This document shows, piece by piece, positions 32,477-40,009 of a stretch of DNA of 64,000 nt. A program made the position numbers and the translations under genes. The stretch's first letter is position 1. The number at the start of each line of letters is the position of its first letter. Location of the stretch: the IMG/VR virus record IMGVR_UViG_3300027971_000046, positions 1 to 64,000 of that record; one strand, given 5' to 3'. The DNA is from a virus. Below the pieces are notes generated by a model. The model was given only the letters and a program-made list of their open reading frames with translations. It searched no databases and was not told the DNA's origin.

Positions 32477-32797
32477 ATGGACTCACAACACACTTGGGAT
32501 TTTCGCGTACTGCAACACGACGGATTTTACGCTGTTCACGAAGTGTACTACACAGACGGCGTGGCAACCACCTGCTCGCTTGACCCCATTCAGATTATGG
32601 GTGATGACTTGAGCGATCTGCGGGGCGAACTCAACCTCATGGCAGAAGCGTTCAGCAAGCCTGTTCTGGCGTACAGTGATTTTGTAAACACCACAATTGG
32701 AGACTCACATGAAGAAGTCACGGAAATCACCGAAGAAGACCGCGCCGAAGGCAACGCCAACAATGCCGCGTTCCGCGCCCACCCAAACGGCGGCTGA
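32477..32797 (+). CDS. hypothetical protein, 106 aa
   Basis: It resembles a common small phage protein with an N-terminal strand pair (WDFRVLQHDGFYAVHEVYYT), an acidic centre (DDLSDLRGELNLMAEAF) and an acidic C-terminus. It overlaps the next gene by 89 nt in another frame, which is long but both frames look coding. Function unknown. Confidence 0.65.
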   Translation: MDSQHTWDFRVLQHDGFYAVHEVYYTDGVATTCSLDPIQIMGDDLSDLRGELNLMAEAFSKPVLAYSDFVNTTIGDSHEEVTEITEEDRAEGNANNAAFRAHPNGG

Positions 32798-33023
32798 ACT
32801 GGCGGCTGAAAACGCCGCGCTCCGCGCACAACTACAGGAACAGGAAGAAGTAGCGTTCTACTGTTGGGCGCGACTGGTGGACTATGACGGGTACTACAAT
32901 CCGCAGACCCGCAAGGGGGATGTGGAAGGGCTTGCACGAATCATTGATGATGTGCTTGAAACCCTCAAGACAGGAAAGACTCCCATGCAGCGACTGGAGG
33001 AATCCGATGAGCCAATCCTTTGA
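32709..33023 (+). CDS. hypothetical protein with basic N-terminus, 104 aa
   Basis: The ATG at 32709 follows TTGGAGACTCAC. A lysine/proline/threonine-rich start is followed by an alanine-leucine helix (AELAAENAALRAQLQEQ) and a small domain (LARIIDDVLETLKTGKTPMQ). It overlaps both neighbours. Not recognised. Confidence 0.6.
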   Translation: MKKSRKSPKKTAPKATPTMPRSAPTQTAAELAAENAALRAQLQEQEEVAFYCWARLVDYDGYYNPQTRKGDVEGLARIIDDVLETLKTGKTPMQRLEESDEPIL

Positions 33024-33249
33024 CAGCCTGGTGCGCGAGATTGCCGCGCTGCGAACACAGTGCGAAGAGTTTCGTGTTCGCAACGAAATGCTACAGTACC
33101 ACTTGGATCGTGAACGCCGCGCAGTGCGGGAACTAGAGCGCGAACTTCAGGAGTACTACGGAGTACGGGGTGTTCGCACTCCTGATTTTTCACTCCCTGA
33201 ATACGATCCCCCCGCGCCGCTTGGGTGGGGCAAGGACAAGGACGAATGA
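33007..33249 (+). CDS. coiled-coil protein, 80 aa
   Basis: Residues 5-50 are one long helix with heptads (SLVREIAALRTQCEEFRVRN ... RERRAVRELERELQE), then a proline-rich tail. The ATG at 33007 lies behind CTGGAGGAATCCG. It overlaps both neighbours (the last by ATGA). Unknown role. Confidence 0.65.
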   Translation: MSQSFDSLVREIAALRTQCEEFRVRNEMLQYHLDRERRAVRELERELQEYYGVRGVRTPDFSLPEYDPPAPLGWGKDKDE

Positions 33250-33647
33250 ACGCACCACCACAGGCACAATACGCCATCCACCGCATCACGGACGCGAACA
33301 GCAACGAGTGGAGTTTCCTTGTGTACTCCGCAGCGTGTCCTGATGTGCTTGTGGAGGCACGACCACAACGCCCCACCAATACAGGCTTTCCGTTTATGTG
33401 GGTGCATCAGATGGTTTTCAGCAACGCACTGCTGAGACAGTTGCCATCGGGCGCGAGATACGCAGAGTACGAACGCGCCACGCTGTTCAAGAACAAATAC
33501 CCTGAAGTCATTGCATTCAGCCGTGATGACGCGGTAACCGACACCATGACGGTGGGCATTCGTATTACATTCAACCGCGACAACACCGTGCGGTTAGCCA
33601 AGAGCGATGCGCGGCTGCTGTGGGAGCGTCTGTCCGCTGCGCGATAA
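33246..33647 (+). CDS. hypothetical protein, 133 aa
   Basis: It starts at the ATGA overlap at 33246. It is mixed alpha/beta (NEWSFLVYSAACPDVLVEAR, MTVGIRITFNRDNTVRLAKS). It ends at the late-type -10 of the phosphoesterase gene. Not recognised. Confidence 0.6.
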   Translation: MNAPPQAQYAIHRITDANSNEWSFLVYSAACPDVLVEARPQRPTNTGFPFMWVHQMVFSNALLRQLPSGARYAEYERATLFKNKYPEVIAFSRDDAVTDTMTVGIRITFNRDNTVRLAKSDARLLWERLSAAR

Positions 33648-33650
33648 ATA
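33645..33650 (+). promoter_or_regulatory. late-type -10 element (TAAATA), leaderless
   Basis: GATAAATA overlaps the upstream stop codon and ends 6 nt before the ATG at 33657; no Shine-Dalgarno sequence. Confidence 0.6.
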
Positions 33651-33656
33651 CGGGCG

Positions 33657-34418
33657 ATGCACTACCGCGCTGTTTTCATTTCCGATATGCACCTTGCTTC
33701 CAAAAAAGCAAAAGCCAAACCACTGAATGATTTTTTAAAGCACAACACATTTGAAACCATTTATTTGGTGGGCGATGTGATTGACATTTGGCGATTCAAG
33801 CAAGCGTTTGCCATGTCGGCGGAAAAACAAAACGAGCATCTAGAGGTGGTGGAGCGGCTACTGAAACACGCCCGTAAGGGAACGGCAGTGCATTATATTT
33901 GGGGCAACCACGATGAGTTCATGGCAAAGTTCCGTGGACACCAAATATTCGGATCGGTGTCGCTGCACGAACGCATGGATCACACCACCGCGAACGGCAC
34001 ACGATTTCTTGTGCTGCACGGACACCAGTTTGATCTGCTCACCAAGTATCCCGTTTCAGGCTTTATCTACAAAGCAGGAGACTGGGCATACGAGGTGCTG
34101 CTTAATATTAATGAAGCGTTTAATTGGTGCAGACGCGCAATTGGTATGCGCTACTGGAGCGTGTCCAAGTACATCAAGGTGAAAGTAAAGCGGGCTACTC
34201 AATTCATTGAAAGTTTTGAGTCCGTGGTGTGCCGCTATGCCAAGGAGCGCGGATACAGTGGTGTGATCTGCGGACACCTGCACGATCCCAAAATCAAAAG
34301 CGTGGACGGAATCGTGTACGCCAACTGTGGGTGCTGGACTGAAAAAGACAACTGCACCTTTCTGTACGAAGACGAGAACGGCTGTTTGAAAGTAGGCTCG
34401 TATGCGAGAACTCATTGA
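33657..34418 (+). CDS. LpxH-like metallophosphoesterase
   Basis: All five calcineurin-type metal motifs are visible in 253 aa: SDMH near residue 9, GDVID, GNHDE, HGHQFD and GHLHDP. The layout, with an FKQAF segment and a ...VYANCGCWTEKD end, matches the UDP-2,3-diacylglucosamine hydrolase (LpxH) branch, which acts on lipid A precursors. In a phage it could alter host LPS or act on another phosphodiester. The substrate is inferred from family only. Confidence 0.85.
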   Translation: MHYRAVFISDMHLASKKAKAKPLNDFLKHNTFETIYLVGDVIDIWRFKQAFAMSAEKQNEHLEVVERLLKHARKGTAVHYIWGNHDEFMAKFRGHQIFGSVSLHERMDHTTANGTRFLVLHGHQFDLLTKYPVSGFIYKAGDWAYEVLLNINEAFNWCRRAIGMRYWSVSKYIKVKVKRATQFIESFESVVCRYAKERGYSGVICGHLHDPKIKSVDGIVYANCGCWTEKDNCTFLYEDENGCLKVGSYARTH

Positions 34419-34542
34419 CAATGCACGGGATACGGTGATCCTGTGCGTGTGTATTGCAATCATCACACCCATCATGCTGTTTGGCACGGTGGAAGGCATG
34501 ATACGGCGGTGGTTCACCAAAGAGTCCAGAACAGGCTGTTGA
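34402..34542 (+). CDS. small single-pass membrane protein, 46 aa
   Basis: The frame runs from ATG 34402 to TGA 34540-34542. After MRELIDNARD it has a hydrophobic helix (TVILCVCIAIITPIMLFGTV), then a basic end (IRRWFTKESR). It overlaps the phosphoesterase gene by 17 nt. Function unknown. Confidence 0.6.
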   Translation: MRELIDNARDTVILCVCIAIITPIMLFGTVEGMIRRWFTKESRTGC

Positions 34543-34548
34543 GATTAA

Positions 34549-34554
34549 TAAATA
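34549..34554 (+). promoter_or_regulatory. late-type promoter -10 (TAAATA)
   Basis: TTAATAAATAGTG lies 18 nt before the ATG at 34573, with GGAGG between them, so this one gives a short leader. Confidence 0.6.
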
Positions 34555-34572
34555 GTGCATGGAGGATTGCTC

Positions 34573-35091
34573 ATGCGCTTTAGATCAAATCAGTATCGTC
34601 ATATCACCGAAGCCACCAGTAGTGGAGTGGAGGGCGACTACGAGGGCGAGATGTCCCGTAGCGAACTCAAGTCCACCATTGCCAACTGCAAAGAACTGCT
34701 TGACATGATTGGCGAGGACGACGAGATTGAAGCGTGGGTGCAGTCCAAGATCACCAAGGCAGCAGACTACATTTCAAGCGTTCGCAACTACATGGTGGGC
34801 GACACCGTGAACGAAGCCGTGGGTGCATGGCAGCGCAAGGAAGGCAAGAACCCCGAGGGCGGATTGAACAAGAAGGGCGTGGCTTCGTACCGCCGCGAGA
34901 ATCCAGGCTCCAAACTGCAAACAGCAGTCACTACGAAGCCATCCAAACTGAAGCCAGGCTCCAAGAGCGCAAATCGCCGCAAGTCGTTCTGCTCACGCAT
35001 GAAGGGCATGAAGGCTAAACTCACCTCCGCAGAGACTGCGCGTGACCCTGATTCGCGCATCAACAAATCTTTGCGAAAATGGAACTGCTAG
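34573..35091 (+). CDS. DUF6321-type protein with capsid-targeting leader
   Basis: The ATG at 34573 follows GGAGGATTGCTC. The first 13 residues (MRFRSNQYRHITE) end in an ITE prohead-protease-like site. The C-terminal half (GAWQRKEGKNPEGGLNKKG ... ANRRKSFCSRMKGMKAKL ... DPDSRINKSLRKWNC) is a strongly conserved basic phage module, DUF6321 from memory. A late promoter plus leader suggests a packaged DNA-associated protein. Its activity is unknown. Confidence 0.8.
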   Translation: MRFRSNQYRHITEATSSGVEGDYEGEMSRSELKSTIANCKELLDMIGEDDEIEAWVQSKITKAADYISSVRNYMVGDTVNEAVGAWQRKEGKNPEGGLNKKGVASYRRENPGSKLQTAVTTKPSKLKPGSKSANRRKSFCSRMKGMKAKLTSAETARDPDSRINKSLRKWNC

Positions 35092-35105
35092 TAAGTTCCC
35101 GCGTA

Positions 35106-35230
35106 CTAAATACTTGTGTCATCGGGCGGTGGTCGTAGGACAGTGCGAACTGGATTACGCTACTCATGCGTTGCGGGAACTTCGCTACCTGTTGACCGTC
35201 AGAGAGGGGAGCCGCAAGGCTCCCCTTTCG
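35106..35230 (+). ncRNA. candidate late small RNA with terminator
   Basis: TAAATA at 35106-35111 (start predicted near 35118) is followed by about 85 nt without a credible gene. A terminator stem GGGGAGCC-GCAA-GGCTCCCC then follows at 35206-35225 with a T-rich tail. The transcript would be ~110 nt. No known RNA family is recognised. Confidence 0.35.
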
Positions 35231-35308
35231 CTTTTAAATATACCCGTGAAGAATTCAAACTGAATACTTCATACCGCTCACCCAATTTGTGAGAGACTAG
35301 ATATAGCA

Positions 35309-35332
35309 CCCCCTCAATTCCGAGGGGATTTT
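35309..35332 (+). terminator. rho-independent terminator / leader hairpin before the barrel gene
   Basis: Stem CCCCTC / GAGGGG with loop AATTCC, then ATTTTTG. It lies 17 nt before the next start codon, so it could act as an attenuator. Confidence 0.6.
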
Positions 35333-35349
35333 TGAAAAGGAGAGTCTTA

Positions 35350-36093
35350 ATGAAGACACTACTCACATCTCTGGCAGCCGCATCGGTTGCCGCCTCTGCT
35401 GCTGCTCAAGACGCAAAGCCTGTTGCTCCTGCGTCTGCGCCACTCTTCAGTGATATCACCCTCACAGAAAATGTTGGCGTGTACGACAAGAAGGGTGACA
35501 CCAGCACTGTTGCTGCTCTGAACACCCTGCTTGGTGTAAAGGCTATTGGACTTGACTGGCACTTGCTTGCGCCCGTCTATGTGTCTGATGCCAGTGGTTA
35601 CGGCAGCATTGAACTCGGCACTTCGTGGGATGCACTCAAGGACGCGGCGTTCCTTGGCAGCAAGACCACGGTGAGTGTTGAGGGTGGTCTGTGGATGCCT
35701 ACTGGCTCTGCAAACTACGAGAACACGGAACTTGCTCCCCACATTGGCGCGGCTGCACTGATGAACTGGGGCGAGTGGTCTTTCAATCAGACCTTTGACT
35801 GGCGTTTCGTGACGGGTTCCATGTACGACCCGCTGCTTGACCGCTTCTCCACCGATCTTGCCACGGCTGTTTCTAGCCTGGACTACAAGTGGAGCGATAC
35901 CGTGAAGTTTGGTGTTGATTTCGGTCAGTACTATTTTGTTGACGGCGGCGGCACGGTTCTTGTTACTCCCAATGTGGAGTGGACCCCCGCGCAGTCCGTG
36001 GTTGTGTCTGGCGGCGTGGGCGTTCCTGTTTGGCAGGATCTCGCTGTTGAGAACAACCTTGTTGTGAATGCTGGCGTTTCGTTCAAGTTCTAA
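35350..36093 (+). CDS. predicted outer-membrane beta-barrel protein
   Basis: The 247-aa protein starts at ATG 35350 behind AAAAGGAGAGTCTTA. It has a signal peptide (MKTLLTSLAAASVAASAAAQ, cut after AQ). The mature part is alternating amphipathic strands (SDITLTENVGVYDKKGD, TVKFGVDFGQYYFVDGG, NLVVNAGVSFKF) and ends in phenylalanine, the usual outer-membrane insertion signal. Phage-encoded outer-membrane proteins often block receptors or change permeability; that role is inferred. Confidence 0.75.
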   Translation: MKTLLTSLAAASVAASAAAQDAKPVAPASAPLFSDITLTENVGVYDKKGDTSTVAALNTLLGVKAIGLDWHLLAPVYVSDASGYGSIELGTSWDALKDAAFLGSKTTVSVEGGLWMPTGSANYENTELAPHIGAAALMNWGEWSFNQTFDWRFVTGSMYDPLLDRFSTDLATAVSSLDYKWSDTVKFGVDFGQYYFVDGGGTVLVTPNVEWTPAQSVVVSGGVGVPVWQDLAVENNLVVNAGVSFKF

Positions 36094-36113
36094 TTATAAA
36101 AGGAGATACTACT

Positions 36114-36281
36114 ATGGCTACTACCACTAATACCGTCAAGTCCTGCCCCGTCACTGGTTCTTTCTCGTGGAAGAACCCCCTTCATCTGGTTGCATTCTTT
36201 GCAGTGCTTCCGTTTGCCATCAAGGGCGCAGTGTTCCTCTACCATGCTGTAGAGAACGCAGTCGGCACACTCGTTAAGTAA
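36114..36281 (+). CDS. small membrane protein, 55 aa
   Basis: The frame MATTTNTVKSCPVTG... to TAA at 36279-36281 follows AAAAGGAGATACTACT, 20 nt behind the barrel gene. A hydrophobic stretch (LHLVAFFAVLPFAIKGAVFLY) should span the membrane. A terminator follows. It is probably co-expressed with the barrel protein. Function unknown. Confidence 0.65.
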   Translation: MATTTNTVKSCPVTGSFSWKNPLHLVAFFAVLPFAIKGAVFLYHAVENAVGTLVK

Positions 36282-36308
36282 TTCTCTTAACGACTTAATT
36301 TCTGAAGA

Positions 36309-36330
36309 AGAGGGCGAAAGCCCTCTTTTT
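36309..36330 (+). terminator. rho-independent terminator
   Basis: Stem GAGGGC / GCCCTC with a GAAA loop, then TTTTT. Confidence 0.85.
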
Positions 36331-36356
36331 CATTTGCACTAAAATATTCGTGGGGC

Positions 36357-36384
36357 TTGCATCCGTGATGGGATGCTGTATACT
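36357..36384 (+). promoter_or_regulatory. sigma70-type promoter, leaderless
   Basis: TTGCAT, a 16-bp spacer and TATACT, ending 7 nt before the ATG at 36392. Confidence 0.65.
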
Positions 36385-36391
36385 TTGGGAT

Positions 36392-36904
36392 ATGAACGAA
36401 ACACACAAGCCATCCATTCTTGCATCACAGCACTACTTGTATGAAGTTTCAGGGCAAGCAGTGGTGGGTTACTTTCCGTGGCGTGAATCCGTGATCGTGG
36501 TGGAGTTTGATGCGTCCCGTGGTGCGTCCCGTGGTGAGTGCGTTGATCCTGATTACATCCGACACAACAGCAGTGTGCGATTGAAGTCGGTGGAAGAAGC
36601 ACGGCGTGATTGGATTTGGCGTGAGCGCAACACCGACGATACACATTCGCTACAGTGGTGCCGTGTGCTTGCGATTCCAAATTTCTCCGAAATTGAAGGG
36701 CATCTGAGGATTGTGTGCATTGGACTCGCCATTGGGTTCCGCGACCAAGAGGAAGCGCGTATTGGTCGCCAACAGCAGTCGGCAACCAACACAGAAACCT
36801 TTACCACTGTATTGGACAGAATCATCAAGCAGATGAAGGTGGAAGACAAAACTTCCCCTGTCATCGCAGAATACCCCAACTACAACTACGCAATGGAGGC
36901 TTGA
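36392..36904 (+). CDS. hypothetical protein, 170 aa
   Basis: It starts 7 nt after a -10 element without Shine-Dalgarno. Mixed alpha/beta (SGQAVVGYFPWRESVIVVEF, LRIVCIGLAIGFRDQEEARI) with an acidic C-terminus. It is 2 nt from the next gene. No family recognised. Confidence 0.6.
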   Translation: MNETHKPSILASQHYLYEVSGQAVVGYFPWRESVIVVEFDASRGASRGECVDPDYIRHNSSVRLKSVEEARRDWIWRERNTDDTHSLQWCRVLAIPNFSEIEGHLRIVCIGLAIGFRDQEEARIGRQQQSATNTETFTTVLDRIIKQMKVEDKTSPVIAEYPNYNYAMEA

Positions 36905-36906
36905 AC

Positions 36907-37341
36907 ATGGACGCAACAGAACAGTACGAAAAGTGGAAGGCACAGTTTCCTCTGTGCTTTGAGCGCACGGGTTCGTGCATGGATTTTGGACTACAGTGTG
37001 GCAGCGGATGGTTCCCGCTGCTTGAGCGACTGCTCGCAAAGATTGAAGCCCACCTTGCGGAAAAGTACGCCGCAGGATTTCACGATCCCGAATACGGATT
37101 TCGCATTGACCAAATCAAGGAAAAGTTTGGAACGCTGCGGTTCTATGTGGGTGGCGGGGACGACACAATCTTTAGGTGGATCGTGGACGCTGAACGCGAA
37201 AGCGCACAGACCTGCGAAATGAGCGGCGCGCCAGGCACCCTGCACTGCAAGCGCGGTGGGTTCTGGCTGCGAACGCTGTCCCCCGAAAAGGCTGCGGAGT
37301 ACGACTACGAGCCGTACAAGGATGACGAATCATTCATTTGA
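36907..37341 (+). CDS. widespread phage small protein (QIKEKFGTLRFY family), 144 aa
   Basis: The core DQIKEKFGTLRFYVGGGDD followed by a helix ERESAQTCEMSGAPG and a C-terminal aromatic segment is a pattern I know from many unrelated phages, always without assigned function. It normally has a CxxCG zinc-like pair; here one position is altered (CEMSG), so metal binding is doubtful. Confidence 0.75.
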   Translation: MDATEQYEKWKAQFPLCFERTGSCMDFGLQCGSGWFPLLERLLAKIEAHLAEKYAAGFHDPEYGFRIDQIKEKFGTLRFYVGGGDDTIFRWIVDAERESAQTCEMSGAPGTLHCKRGGFWLRTLSPEKAAEYDYEPYKDDESFI

Positions 37342-37350
37342 GGAAACCCC

Positions 37351-37932
37351 ATGACCTTGCCGTATGAAGAAGTCAACAGCCTGAAAGCCGTTCGCAAGTT
37401 TCTGTACGATCTGCTTGACCCGTCCAAGACTCCGCGTGTGCCAAAGGCAATCCGCCTACGCGCACACCGCCTATCCAAGCACTACCCGATGGACCACAGC
37501 ATTACGGAGCGGTATCCTGATGTTGCGGAAGTGTCAGACACCCGTTTGCGGGACGCAATGAATCGCGTTACGGCTCAATACGAAAACACATTTAAAAGAC
37601 TCGCACAATCAGAACAGGAAGACGCAATGACTGAAGACAATACCACGACCACCACTCGCAAGAACTATCTCGCAGAAATCACCGAACAATATCTCAAGAA
37701 CGGTGAAACCATTACCGTTACCTTCACCAAGAAGGACGGCACGGAGCGCGTCATGCTCTGCACTCGCAACATGGCAGCGATCCCCGAGGACAAGCACCCG
37801 AAGGGCGATGGCAAGACGAAGGCGGCGCACCTGATTGTAGCCTTTGATTTGGAAAAGGGTGAGTGGCGATCATTCGGTGAAGAGTCCGTGCTGTCTGTGC
37901 AGCGCGGTTCCATGCTCCACGAATCGGTCTAA
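37351..37932 (+). CDS. two-domain protein: BPSL0761-like plus SH3-barrel-like
   Basis: Residues 1-70 (MTLPYEEVNSLKAVRKFLYD ... PRVPKAIRLRAHRLSKHYP) match the BPSL0761-type phage family. Residues ~105-193 (TVTFTKKDGTERVMLCTRNM ... FDLEKGEWRSFGEESVLSVQ) match a separate SH3-like phage family that is usually a protein on its own. An internal ATG at 37627 with AGGAAGACGCA upstream could start the second domain separately, so two products are possible. Confidence 0.7.
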   Translation: MTLPYEEVNSLKAVRKFLYDLLDPSKTPRVPKAIRLRAHRLSKHYPMDHSITERYPDVAEVSDTRLRDAMNRVTAQYENTFKRLAQSEQEDAMTEDNTTTTTRKNYLAEITEQYLKNGETITVTFTKKDGTERVMLCTRNMAAIPEDKHPKGDGKTKAAHLIVAFDLEKGEWRSFGEESVLSVQRGSMLHESV

Positions 37933-37960
37933 AATATTGCAGATTTCGTACCCCGCGCAG

Positions 37961-37984
37961 AACCCCTGTTTTTACAGGGGTTTC
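37961..37984 (+). terminator. rho-independent terminator
   Basis: Stem AACCCCTGT / ACAGGGGTTT with a short T loop. Confidence 0.75.
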
Positions 37985-37994
37985 TGTGTATAAG

Positions 37995-38049
37995 TTATCG
38001 GACTTTGTAAATCAGCCTCTTGACGGAAACCCCTGTTTTCCAGTACAAT
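37995..38049 (+). promoter_or_regulatory. TTATCGGACT element and sigma70-type promoter, leaderless
   Basis: TTATCGGACT at 37995 matches the first ten bases of the 25.5 kb element. TTGACG (38020), an 18-bp spacer and TACAAT (38044) follow, ending 8 nt before the ATG at 38058. The stretch TTTTCCAGTACAAT also precedes the CobT-like gene (TTTTCCAGTACAAT at 25599), which shows shared promoter ancestry. Confidence 0.65.
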
Positions 38050-38057
38050 GGTGGTCT

Positions 38058-38840
38058 ATGGCAACCGCCTCAACTATCGCACCCACGCGCCGTTCCGCCC
38101 GTTCGCCCATGCAGTACAAGCCCTACACGCTCAACCCGTCCGCAGTTCCCTACGGTCTGTGGATTGACATTCCGTTCCGCAAGCGCGGCAGCACGGCTAT
38201 CCGCTCCGAAGCGAAGGGTCGCGGTGCGCGTTTCTGCCCCGCCGCCAAGGGCACGATCAAGTGGTGGATGCCCAACAACCGCCTGACTGCGGACACCGTG
38301 AATTGGCTCAATCAGTACGAAATGATTCGCGGTGAGCGCAAGGCTCCCGTGTTCAACCCCAACGCCATGACGGTCGCGGACATCAACCTCGCGTACCCGT
38401 TCCGCGTGTACCTTGCCGTGCCGTTCGCAGACAAGGACTTTGCGAAGAACGCGGGTGCGCTGTGGAGCAGCGAGGACAAGCGGTGGTACTACAATGCCAC
38501 CAACCTCACGCAGCACCGCTTTGACGAAATGCTGAAGAAGCAGTGGGTGTTCTCGTTCCACGGTGTGCTGAAGAGCGACCCCACGCACACCGCTGTGGGT
38601 GTGTACTTCTTCAAGGAAGACTTTGGTGGAGGAGTTGCGGTGCAGAGTGTTGCCGCGCCGTTCGTGCCGCAAGTGTGGACTTTCGTGAAGAACGGATTGA
38701 TGATCACGATGAACACGATGGCAGACGGTCGCATCGCTCTTGAATCCGAGGATCAGTCCTATGTGGACGGTACTTATACGAAGGACGAAGCGCGTATCAC
38801 TTGGAACGCGCTCCTCTCTGACGGTTGGGTGCTTGCCTAA
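38058..38840 (+). CDS. protein with DUF5710-like repeats, 260 aa
   Basis: Residues ~114-145 (YLAVPFADKDFAKNAGALWS ... RWYYN) match the DUF5710 pattern (LxVPFxxKDxAKxxGAxWxxxxKxWY). An N-terminal stretch (DIPFRKRGS ... AKGRGARFCPAAKGTIKWWMP) looks like a degenerate first copy. DUF5710-type modules occur in phage and plasmid proteins that handle DNA (for example primase- or topoisomerase-like). A nucleic-acid role is inferred. Confidence 0.7.
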   Translation: MATASTIAPTRRSARSPMQYKPYTLNPSAVPYGLWIDIPFRKRGSTAIRSEAKGRGARFCPAAKGTIKWWMPNNRLTADTVNWLNQYEMIRGERKAPVFNPNAMTVADINLAYPFRVYLAVPFADKDFAKNAGALWSSEDKRWYYNATNLTQHRFDEMLKKQWVFSFHGVLKSDPTHTAVGVYFFKEDFGGGVAVQSVAAPFVPQVWTFVKNGLMITMNTMADGRIALESEDQSYVDGTYTKDEARITWNALLSDGWVLA

Positions 38841-38856
38841 AAGGAGAATGACACAA

Positions 38857-39120
38857 ATGTGCAATTACGAACACTGTGACAGTTGCGGTTGCCGCGTCCA
38901 CGCCAAGGCGCGGATGGTGGTGGAGTCCCTGCCGTGTGATGTGGCTTCCGCCAATGTGGGCGAGAGCGCGACCCTGTGCCGCCGTTGCTACGGCATCGTG
39001 TCGGGCAAGGACGCGCCTGTGCCTGATGACAACGCGAACCCGTGCCGCTGCTGCGGCGAAATCGTTTACGACACCGACTACGACACCTGTGACACCTGTG
39101 AGGAGACTGACAATGGCTAA
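38857..39120 (+). CDS. cysteine-rich putative zinc protein, 87 aa
   Basis: AAAAGGAGAATGACACAA precedes the ATG. Twelve cysteines fall in clusters (CDSCGC, CRRCYG, CRCCGE, CDTCEE), which suggests two or three zinc sites. The next gene starts inside its end. Function unknown. Confidence 0.65.
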   Translation: MCNYEHCDSCGCRVHAKARMVVESLPCDVASANVGESATLCRRCYGIVSGKDAPVPDDNANPCRCCGEIVYDTDYDTCDTCEETDNG

Positions 39121-39364
39121 CACCAAGACCAAGAAGAAGATTCGTAAGCCCGCAATTTTCCGCACCCGCAACATATACGCTGAAGCCTTTGTTGAGATCA
39201 GCGGTCGGCGTACCGTTCGCTTCTACGACAGAGGCAGCGTAGGGATGTGGTCGGATGTGGGAGTCACCGTCCCGAGCATTGCGGAATTCACCAAGTTCAC
39301 CGAGTGGATGAAGAAGGCACGGGCATGGACGCGACAGAGGAACTTCAAGGAGGAAACCAAGTGA
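39113..39364 (+). CDS. small basic protein, 83 aa
   Basis: The ATG at 39113 overlaps the upstream gene by 8 nt. Very basic start (NTKTKKKIRKPAIFRTRN), central strands (AEAFVEISGRRTVRFYD) and a C-terminus NFKEETK. The last codons are the AAGGAGG ribosome binding site of the next gene. Unknown role. Confidence 0.6.
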   Translation: MANTKTKKKIRKPAIFRTRNIYAEAFVEISGRRTVRFYDRGSVGMWSDVGVTVPSIAEFTKFTEWMKKARAWTRQRNFKEETK

Positions 39365-39567
39365 GCGACGAAGAGCGCGAGTACCTGAACGAAACGATCA
39401 GGAACCTCAACAATCAACTCGTTGATGCGTTGCGTGAGCGTGACGAGGCGAGGCGGATGTGCTGTGAGCGAGCCGCTATGGATGAGAGCGGATATGTGAA
39501 GCATGGAACCATGCTCCACTTCGCAGAGTCTCGCGGCTGGGACTGCTACAAGGAGGACTGCAAGTGA
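39361..39567 (+). CDS. small-gene array member 1, 68 aa
   Basis: The start is GTG at 39361, overlapping the upstream TGA (GTGA). The helix EEREYLNETIRNLNNQLVD followed by ALRERDEARR is repeated nearly exactly in 40445-40651. It ends RGWDCYKEDCK, again encoding the next ribosome binding site. It is predicted to be an alpha-helical, coiled-coil-like peptide. Confidence 0.65.
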   Translation: MSDEEREYLNETIRNLNNQLVDALRERDEARRMCCERAAMDESGYVKHGTMLHFAESRGWDCYKEDCK

Positions 39568-39782
39568 GCGAATACAAATGGGAAAAACTCAAAGGCAAGC
39601 GGCTACTGCTGACTGACAGGATCACGCGAATCCAACGCAGCGAATGGACTCTGCTTGAAATCTCCCCAAACGGCAAGGTGGGGAAGTTCCGCAACGAACT
39701 TGCCGACACCTGTTTTTGGACTGACCTTGATGATCTTGTTGTGGTGGATGTGCTTCCACCTAACAAGGAGGACGGCAAGTGA
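39564..39782 (+). CDS. small-gene array member 2, 72 aa
   Basis: GTG start at 39564 in a GTGA overlap. A small beta-rich protein (KGKRLLLTDRITRIQRSEWT, GKVGKFRNELADTCFW), SH3-like by strand pattern, ending NKEDGK. It differs from the helical members around it. Unknown. Confidence 0.6.
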   Translation: MSEYKWEKLKGKRLLLTDRITRIQRSEWTLLEISPNGKVGKFRNELADTCFWTDLDDLVVVDVLPPNKEDGK

Positions 39783-40009
39783 ACGAACACGATGCCATCG
39801 CAAGGATCAAGAGGCTGTCTCACAACATTAACTGTGCCGATGAGATCTGGAACTGTGCCGATGAGATCGCAGAAGTGATTGAGCGGCTAATCAATGAGCG
39901 TGATGAGGCGAGGCGGATGTATTGCGGGCGGGCATCCCGCGATGTGCCGCTTGATGCGTTTGATATTGCGAAGAACCACGGTTGGGATTGCTTCAAGGAG
40001 AACACATGA
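39779..40009 (+). CDS. small-gene array member 3, 76 aa
   Basis: GTG start in a GTGA overlap. It contains a 7-residue tandem repeat (NCADEIW / NCADEIA), then the array signature NERDEARRMYCGRAS and ending NHGWDCFKENT, like members 1 and 5. The end encodes the ribosome binding site of the next gene. Confidence 0.6.
   Translation: MNEHDAIARIKRLSHNINCADEIWNCADEIAEVIERLINERDEARRMYCGRASRDVPLDAFDIAKNHGWDCFKENT

Noticed and set aside
32472-32477. TAAATA directly at the ATG of the 106-aa gene (32477)
   Set aside because: The hexamer overlaps the start codon by one base, so transcription would begin inside the gene; it cannot serve as this gene's promoter.
35042-35263. 73-codon frame over the end of the DUF6321 gene and the following gap
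   Set aside because: It starts inside a conserved gene in another phase and ends in a terminator; the region after 35106 looks like RNA or non-coding DNA.
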